NCBI GenBank assembly: GCA_016714045.1
Contig: JADJNY010000002.1
Location: 310,001-374,000 of the forward strand
Length of the DNA: 64,000 nucleotides
DNA from: Planctomycetota bacterium
GTDB lineage: Bacteria; Planctomycetota; UBA1135; GCA-002686595
Reading direction: 5' to 3'
Made by a program: the position numbers and the translations under genes. Positions 58,814-64,000 of the stretch are shown piece after piece. The number at the start of each line of letters is the position of its first letter. The stretch's first letter is position 1. Below the pieces are notes generated by a model. The model ran no database searches. It was not told where the DNA came from and was given only the letters and a program-made list of their open reading frames with translations.

Positions 58814-60901
58814 TCAATCCCCCTTCGAGAGCGCCTGCAACAACGGAATCAGATTCGATCCGATGAAGTAGTAGAAGCGCCCATCCGCCTCGCTCTCCGC
58901 CATCGGGTTGTACCCAGCACCGACCTGAATCCGCTGGTCCCACAGCCCCGCCGTCACCCCGAGCCCGATTTCCGCGTCGTGGTCCGGACCGAAGTTCAAG
59001 AAGACCGCGTGCAGCCCGAACGCCCAGTCGAATGACCTGGACAAGTACGGATCTCCCTCGTCGTCGCGCGGCCCATAACTCCACATCCAGCTGAGCGCGG
59101 TCGAGAAGCCGCCGCTGTCGTCGGCGCCGGCGACACGATCGCCTTCGACGAACACGACGCTCGGGATCAGGTCCGCGTGCCAGCCCAGCTTCTCGAGCTC
59201 GAGCGTGACGACGGAATCGGGCTCCACGGTGTCGCTCGAGTCCTTGCCCCGCAGCAACCTCGCCCGCACCTGGAGGTGATCACCCGCCTTGCGCGGCGTG
59301 CGCCGTAGATCGATGCTCGCGTCGCGTGCCTCCGTCAGCGGCACGGAGAGCGCGTTCGGGTTGGTCAGGTCGCTGCGGACCGGAGCGTGTGCGAACCCGA
59401 GGAGGTCGGCGAGCGCCGTCGCGCGTGATCGCATGCGGTCGTACCACGCCCGCCAAGCTTCGAGCTCGCGCTGGAGGTCGCTCTCTTTCCACGTGTCGCG
59501 CGCAAGGGCGCGAACCTCGGGCGGAGCGGCTTCGACGTCGGCCCGCAGCCGTTCGAGCAGTCCTCGCGCCCCCGCGACGATCTCGGGGAAGCGCTGCACC
59601 GCGTCGCGCAGCGACCTCAGCGCGGCCTGCGTGTCCGCGATCAGCTTCGGCAGATCGGCCGGCTGGAGCGCGCCCCAGCGGGCGCGCAGCGCTTCGAGCG
59701 CCTCGACACTGCCCGCAATCGCCTGCAGCGCCTTCGAGTCGGTGATCAACGTCTGCGCGGCGTCGGACCACGCGCCCTTCTTCGCGTCGGTGTATTCCTT
59801 CAGTCGCGCGCCCAGCTCGCCCACGAAGGAGTCGACGGCCTTCTTCAACGCGTCTGCACGCCGCTGGAACTCGGGATCCCGGAGCGCGCGCAGGTCGGCG
59901 ACGAGCTCGTCCAGGCCTTGGAGCGTCTCGGCGCTCAGCTCCGTCATGACCTGCTCGAAGCTCGCTTCGCCCGCCCGGAGCCGCTCGAGCGCGTCGGCGA
60001 CGCGCTGGGTTTCGCTCGTCAACCGGGCGAGGTTGGCGCGCTCGCTCTCGGTCAGCCGCAGGCCCAGGGTGTCGATGCGCTGGACGGCGCCCGCGTCGAG
60101 CGTGTCGTAGTTCTCGACGTGGACGTTCGTCGCCTTCTTGCCTTCAGCGGACGGGATGAGGACCGCCTCGATGACCAGGTGCTCGGCATTGCCCTCCGCG
60201 CGCCGGCGCGTGCGATTCGAGAAGGACTGCAGCTCGGCCGACAACGCGTTCAGGCGCGCTTGCACGCGCGCTGCGAACTTCGAGGTGGCTTCCTGGGCGC
60301 CGAGGAGCATGCCGTTGACCTCCTCGTCCACCTGCTTGAACTCGGGCGAGCTCTGTGGCCAGAGCCGCATCATCCGATCCAGGATGGGCTGCTCCTTCTC
60401 GACGAGCGCGTCGCGCGCCTCGGTGAACGCCGCGTAGGCCTTGTCGCCCTCGGGGAGCGTCCGCGTCGAATCGAAGGCTCTCCAGAGCCGCACCGCGTCG
60501 GCTTCGGCGGTCCGATACTCGGCGATGCCCGTGATCGCGTCGCTCAACGCGCTCGCGTCCGAGACGAGCGCTTCGACTTCGTGGGCGGAGACCACCGTGC
60601 CGCGCGAGTTCGGCGGCACCAGCGAGTCGTCGAGCTGCACGCGGATCCGGCTGTTGACGTCGACGGTGGCACCGTCGGCAACGCGCTGCACCGCCGTGCC
60701 GCCGGGCGGGACGGGCGTCTGGTCGCCGGGGTCGCGGCTGATCGGGTGTTCGACGCCGCGCTCCGTGCGCTCGACGTAGACGAGTCCGCGCTCGAGGCGC
60801 GCGAGCTTGTCGATCTCGGCCGGTGAGTAGCGGTGCCGCTTCGGGGCCGAGCAGGCGGCGAGCAGCACGAGCGGGAGCGCGACGAGGACGAGACGGTTCA
60901 T
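58814..60901 (-). CDS. Large coiled-coil lipoprotein with a barrel-like C-terminus
   Basis: 695 aa. Lipobox LLAACS at 13-18. After a short globular part (about 25-110) come ~350 residues of Ala/Leu/Glu/Arg heptads (AVRLWRAFDSTRTLPEGDKA ... LARDTWKESDLQRELEAWRA), a long periplasmic coiled coil. The final ~180 residues alternate in beta strands and end with FGLHAVFLNFGPDHDAEIGL, GVTAGLWDQRIQVGAGYNPM and FIGSNLIPLLQALSKGD. GYNPMAE recalls the LEYNPIAED of the broken barrel gene at 42327. A bridge between inner structures and the outer membrane is possible. Its ATG overlaps the upstream gene by ATGA. Confidence 0.68.
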   Translation of the reverse strand: MNRLVLVALPLVLLAACSAPKRHRYSPAEIDKLARLERGLVYVERTERGVEHPISRDPGDQTPVPPGGTAVQRVADGATVDVNSRIRVQLDDSLVPPNSRGTVVSAHEVEALVSDASALSDAITGIAEYRTAEADAVRLWRAFDSTRTLPEGDKAYAAFTEARDALVEKEQPILDRMMRLWPQSSPEFKQVDEEVNGMLLGAQEATSKFAARVQARLNALSAELQSFSNRTRRRAEGNAEHLVIEAVLIPSAEGKKATNVHVENYDTLDAGAVQRIDTLGLRLTESERANLARLTSETQRVADALERLRAGEASFEQVMTELSAETLQGLDELVADLRALRDPEFQRRADALKKAVDSFVGELGARLKEYTDAKKGAWSDAAQTLITDSKALQAIAGSVEALEALRARWGALQPADLPKLIADTQAALRSLRDAVQRFPEIVAGARGLLERLRADVEAAPPEVRALARDTWKESDLQRELEAWRAWYDRMRSRATALADLLGFAHAPVRSDLTNPNALSVPLTEARDASIDLRRTPRKAGDHLQVRARLLRGKDSSDTVEPDSVVTLELEKLGWHADLIPSVVFVEGDRVAGADDSGGFSTALSWMWSYGPRDDEGDPYLSRSFDWAFGLHAVFLNFGPDHDAEIGLGVTAGLWDQRIQVGAGYNPMAESEADGRFYYFIGSNLIPLLQALSKGD

Positions 60902-61257
60902 TTCAGCTGATCCCCGCGGTTGAACGCCGTGCGGATCATGGCGGCGATCGGCGTTCCGTCGTCCAGGGTCAATTCGTCGAGCGATCCACGCACGGCGACC
61001 ACCTTCTTCCTTCCGCCGACGACGGCGTAGTGACCCGGCTCGTCGAACCAGAGCATGCGCTCGTCGTCGGTGAGGATCGAATCGTCGGTGACGAGGAACA
61101 CGCGCCGCCAGGGCCGCGGGGCAGCGATCTCCTCGGCCTTGTCGTGCACGCCCTCGGCGGCGGTCTCGTCGCGGTCGTCGAGGACCAGGAACAGGGTCGC
61201 ATCGGGCAGCGCGAGCGCGGCGTCGAGGCGCGTGCGGCTCTTCACGAGGATCGTCAT
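60898..61257 (-). CDS. Small protein coupled to the coiled-coil lipoprotein
   Basis: 119 aa from the ATG at 61257 (AAGGAG about 12 nt upstream on this strand); the longer frame is Arg-rich. No signal peptide. MTILVKSRTRLDAALALPDA, TLFLVLDDRDETAAEGVHDK, WRRVFLVTDDSILTDDERML and HYAVVGGRKKVVAVRGSLDE suggest an alpha/beta cytosolic fold. I do not recognise a family. The stop overlaps the lipoprotein start (ATGA), so both are made together. Confidence 0.62.
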   Translation of the reverse strand: MTILVKSRTRLDAALALPDATLFLVLDDRDETAAEGVHDKAEEIAAPRPWRRVFLVTDDSILTDDERMLWFDEPGHYAVVGGRKKVVAVRGSLDELTLDDGTPIAAMIRTAFNRGDQLK

Positions 61258-61598
61258 GGTCGGAGTGCGCTCCTTTGCGCGGCGGACGACGACCGCGGGA
61301 TCGCGGTGTCGTGTGGGATGGTCACGATCGGCGCCGTGTCCACGCGCCATGATTACCGGATCTCGTCCCCGACGACCAAGTCTCGCGTCGCGAGCCCGCG
61401 CCCTTCGGTCTCGCAAGACCCTCCCGCGCTCGCGCGAACGCGCGCGCCACGCCCGGGGATGCGCCTCTCGGCGGTACCGTCGTCCGGCACCGCGGCGGGC
61501 CGAGTGCCCGCGAGCACGTCGAGCGCTCGTCCGCACCGCGCTCCGTTCGGGAGCGCCGCGCGCAGCCGGGCGCGTGCTAGCCTGACTTCCCACGCGCC
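61258..61598. other. 341 bp gap between divergent genes
   Basis: It holds the promoters of the leftward small-protein/lipoprotein pair and of the rightward CoA ligase (TAGCCT at 61578). The frames across it are Arg/Ala-rich shadows. No repeat or RNA-like element recognised. Confidence 0.45.
61578..61583 (+). promoter_or_regulatory. -10-like TAGCCT for the CoA ligase gene
   Basis: TAGCCT lies 15 nt before the ATG at 61599. Confidence 0.45.
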
Positions 61599-63194
61599 AT
61601 GAGCTCCCCCGATCTCTACTCCGCAGTCGCGCCGTTCCCCGAGCGCTTCAACCTCTGTGACTACTTCCTCGACCGCAACCTGCGCGAAGGGCGCGGGGCG
61701 AAGGTCGCGCTGCGCTGCGGGGACCGCACCGCGACCTACGCGCAGGTGTCCGAGCGCGCGAAGCGCGTCGCCGCGGCACTGCGGCGCGCGGGCGTGCGGC
61801 CGGAGGAGCGCGTGCTCATCGTGCTCCCCGACCTGCCCGAGTTCGCCGAGGCTTGGTTCGGCGTGCTGCGCGCGGGCGGCGTGTTCGCGATGGTGAACCC
61901 GCTGCTGCACACGGAGCAGTACGCCGAGTACCTCGCGTACACGAAAGCGCGCGTCGTGATCACGCACACGGACGTGCTGCCCGCGATCGGGCCAGCGATC
62001 CGCTCGGCGCGTCTTCCGACGCAGGCGTTCGTCGTCGGCTCCGACGCGGGCGGCTTCGCGCCGTGGGAGGACGTGCTCGCGGCCGAGTCGCCCGACTCCG
62101 CGCTCGCCGAGCTCGAGCCTACGGGCCCGGACGACCTGGCGGGCTGGCTCTTCACGTCGGGCTCGACGGGCCTGCCCAAGGCGTGCGTCCACACGCACGG
62201 CGACTTCGCCTACAACACGGAGACGTACGCGCTGCGCGTCGCGGGTTACCGCGAGAGCGACGTGTGCCTCTCCGTGCCGAAGCTCTTCTTCGGTTACGCG
62301 ACGGGCACGAACCTCATGTTCCCGTTCCGCGTCGGCGCGACGGTCGTGTTGTTCCCCGGACGCGCGACCGCCGACGAGCTCTTCGACCAGATCGCGCGCC
62401 ATCGGCCGACGTTCCTCACCAGCGTGCCGACGATGATCAACAACATGCTGCGCTCGCCGCGCATCGCGGGCGCGGATCTGTCGAGCTTGCGCGTGTGCCT
62501 CTCGGCCGGTGAAGCGCTGCCCGCGCGGCTCTACGAAGAATGGAAGGCCCGCACGAACGTCGAGATCCTCGACGGGATCGGCTCGGCCGAGATGTTCCAC
62601 ATCTACATCTCGAACTACCCCGGCGACGTGAAGCTCGGCAGCCTCGGCCGCATCGTGCCCGGCTACGAGGCGCAGATCGTCGATCCCGAGGGCCGGCCGG
62701 TCGCGGAGGGCGAGCCCGGTCGCCTGCGCATCCGCGGCGGCTCGACGGCGCTCTGCTATTGGGCCGACAAGGAGAAGTCGCGTGAGACGTTCCAGGGCGA
62801 GTGGTGCACGACCGCCGACGTCTTCCGCCGCGACGCGCAGGGCTACTACACCTACGAGGGGCGCGACGACGACCTGCTCAAGGTCAGCGGGATCTGGGTC
62901 TCGCCGCTCGAGATCGAAAACGTCCTGCTCGCGCACCCCGCGGTGGCCGAGGTGTGCGTGGTGGGGCGCGAGGACGAAGAGCAGCTCGTGAAGCCTTTCG
63001 CGCTCGTCGTGCTCCAGCCCGGCTGGAAGGGCGACGACGCGACGGCGAACGAGCTCAAGGCGCACGTGAAGTCGCGCCTCGCGCCGTACAAGTACCCGCG
63101 CTGGTTCGAGTGGCGCGACGCGCTTCCGAAGAACGACCGGGGCAAGGTCGCGCGCAAGGTACTCAAGGCCGAGCTCGCCTCTCGACCGGGCTGA
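61599..63194 (+). CDS. Benzoate-CoA ligase-like AMP-forming acyl-CoA synthetase
   Basis: 531 aa, within the family range. AMP-binding motifs: the P-loop LFTSGSTGLPKACVHTHG, then PKLFFGYATGTNLMFPFRVG, SLRVCLSAGEALPARLYEEW, DGIGSAEMFHIYISNYPG, GEWCTTADVFRRDAQGYYTY and GRDDDLLKVSGIWVSPLEIE. The C-terminal catalytic Lys is in LPKNDRGKVARK. The KLFFGY-x-TGTN stretch and G-I-GSAEMFHIYISN are hallmarks of benzoate/aminobenzoate-CoA ligases rather than of fatty acid ligases. It activates an aromatic acid with ATP and CoA in the cytoplasm. Anthranilate is a candidate substrate given the kynureninase-like gene 4 kb away. Confidence 0.9.
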   Translation: MSSPDLYSAVAPFPERFNLCDYFLDRNLREGRGAKVALRCGDRTATYAQVSERAKRVAAALRRAGVRPEERVLIVLPDLPEFAEAWFGVLRAGGVFAMVNPLLHTEQYAEYLAYTKARVVITHTDVLPAIGPAIRSARLPTQAFVVGSDAGGFAPWEDVLAAESPDSALAELEPTGPDDLAGWLFTSGSTGLPKACVHTHGDFAYNTETYALRVAGYRESDVCLSVPKLFFGYATGTNLMFPFRVGATVVLFPGRATADELFDQIARHRPTFLTSVPTMINNMLRSPRIAGADLSSLRVCLSAGEALPARLYEEWKARTNVEILDGIGSAEMFHIYISNYPGDVKLGSLGRIVPGYEAQIVDPEGRPVAEGEPGRLRIRGGSTALCYWADKEKSRETFQGEWCTTADVFRRDAQGYYTYEGRDDDLLKVSGIWVSPLEIENVLLAHPAVAEVCVVGREDEEQLVKPFALVVLQPGWKGDDATANELKAHVKSRLAPYKYPRWFEWRDALPKNDRGKVARKVLKAELASRPG

Positions 63195-63264
63195 TCCGGC
63201 CGCGCGCGGAGCTCGGCGTCGAGACGAGCGCGGTGCGGCGCTCCGGCGGCCGCGTGAAATGCGC

Positions 63265-63296
63265 GCGGCGCGCCCGGTTGCTGCCGGACGCGCCGC
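63265..63296. terminator. Hairpin between convergent genes
   Basis: GCGGCGCG (63265-63272) pairs with CGCGCCGC (63289-63296), with an inner CCGG/CCGG stem and a TTGCTG loop. It lies in the 129 bp gap between the CoA ligase gene and the leftward gene ending at 63324. Confidence 0.55.
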
Positions 63297-63323
63297 GGTG
63301 GATGGGTCACAACGGGATCGAGC

Positions 63324-64000
63324 TCAGTCGCCGTCCCAGGTGTTGCCGCCGGGGAGCAGGTCGCCCTTGAGCTGCGTGCCCTGGAAGAAGGGGAGTTCGG
63401 CGCCGATCTCGCCCGTGCCGCTCTTCTCGATCAGCACCGCGATCACGACCGGGTCGAGGATGTCCACCGTGGTCGAGTAGGCGACGTTGCCGTCGATCGT
63501 GAAGAAGCCGGCCTCGTTCGACTCCGAACCGCGGATCTCCGTGGGGCTGTCGTTCGTGAAGTTCTGCAGGAACGTCTTGCTGAAGATCCCGTTCACGTTG
63601 AGCAGCGTCGTCTTCTTCCAGCACGAGAACAGGTGCTGGGCCGAGAAGACCTCCTCGTTGTCGTTGAACGCGAGGAAGTCGACGATCGTCGTGAAGTTGC
63701 GGCCGCCGCTCAGCGAGATCAGCACGAGGTCGCTCTGGAACGGCGCGGTCGCCGACTGGCCCATGAAACGGGGGACGATGACCTTGGCCGGGGCCTTCTC
63801 GTACTCGGTGTCGTTCATGTCCAGGATCGTGTCCTGGTCCGACCGGGTCGTCTCGCCTTCCGCCTTCGGCGAGCGGAAGGGAAGCACCTCGACCGAGTAC
63901 TGGTTCGCGAGCGAGCCGTTGACGATCAACAGGTCGCCGGCGAGGTGGTTGAAGGAGATCGGCGCGCCCTGCGCGTTTTCGGCGTAGGCGTACACGAAGC
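63324..64000 (-). CDS. Unknown protein, C-terminal part (5' end outside window)
   Basis: At least 225 codons, open to the window edge. No membrane segment is visible in this part. Features are beta-rich and polar: ISFNHLAGDLLIVNGSLANQ, YSVEVLPFRSPKAEGETTRS, SDLVLISLSGGRNFTTIVDF, EEVFSAQHLFSCWKKTTLLN and PVVIAVLIEKSGTGEIGAEL, ending GGNTWDGD. The composition (Asn/Thr/Phe-rich strands, one Cys) is that of an exported surface protein. The codon use is less GC-extreme than its neighbours'. No family recognised. Confidence 0.65.
   Translation of the reverse strand, partial: FVYAYAENAQGAPISFNHLAGDLLIVNGSLANQYSVEVLPFRSPKAEGETTRSDQDTILDMNDTEYEKAPAKVIVPRFMGQSATAPFQSDLVLISLSGGRNFTTIVDFLAFNDNEEVFSAQHLFSCWKKTTLLNVNGIFSKTFLQNFTNDSPTEIRGSESNEAGFFTIDGNVAYSTTVDILDPVVIAVLIEKSGTGEIGAELPFFQGTQLKGDLLPGGNTWDGD

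Overview
This is a GC-rich, densely packed bacterial chromosome segment with 49 protein-coding loci. I see no rRNA, tRNA, CRISPR array, transposase or phage gene. The best guess for the host is a high-GC member of the Planctomycetota. The reasons are three secreted proteins that share the same Cys-rich C-terminal domain ending in a YYQ-x-x-YRN-x-A motif, a zinc-ribbon TackOD1-type regulator, many lipoproteins and a degenerate Ser/Thr kinase. This is inference from sequence style; a myxobacterium-like host is the main alternative.

Layout. 0-5 kb: the end of a CorC/HlyC protein, a 3 x 52 bp repeat, then a leftward operon (HlyD-like adaptor, REC-like/TackOD1 protein, processive GT2 glycosyltransferase) that looks like an exopolysaccharide synthase. 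5-9.7 kb: an APC permease with a Usp tail, a TerC-like protein, a tandem UspA and a Cys-repeat lipoprotein. 9.8-15.5 kb: a dicarboxylate symporter, CstA, a small regulator module (membrane protein plus frameshifted winged-helix regulator, with two related palindromes), UppS and a DUF4352-like protein. 15.6-19.1 kb: a leftward operon of a SulP-STAS transporter, a DUF1275-STAS fusion and a small membrane protein. 19.3-34 kb: mostly exported proteins (tricorn-like protease, secreted endonuclease I, LVIVD-type propeller, lipoproteins) and a GAF-like/SpoIIE phosphatase. 34-39 kb: RmuC, an old-yellow-enzyme-type oxidoreductase, an SDR and a RidA protein. 39-50.2 kb: a metal-resistance island with CopZ, a frameshifted CopA bracketed by two copies of a hairpin repeat, a broken outer-membrane barrel gene, a Cys-rich exported protein and a CzcCBA efflux system. 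50.1-52.4 kb: a sedolisin protease. 52.6-63.2 kb: acyl-CoA and aromatic-type catabolism (enoyl-CoA hydratase, acyl-CoA dehydrogenase, 2Fe-2S ferredoxin, ferritin-like protein, kynureninase-like enzyme, benzoate-CoA-ligase-like enzyme) with a probable pseudokinase and a coiled-coil lipoprotein inside. The window ends in a truncated leftward gene.

Cross-cutting observations. Many starts are preceded by a TANNCT-like -10 hexamer. In a subset it lies only 6-9 nt from the start codon, which predicts leaderless mRNAs. Three genes (winged-helix regulator, copA, ferritin-like gene) each carry one frameshift explained by loss of one or two bases, and one gene carries two in-frame TGA codons. These are either true decay or sequence errors and should be checked against reads before interpretation.
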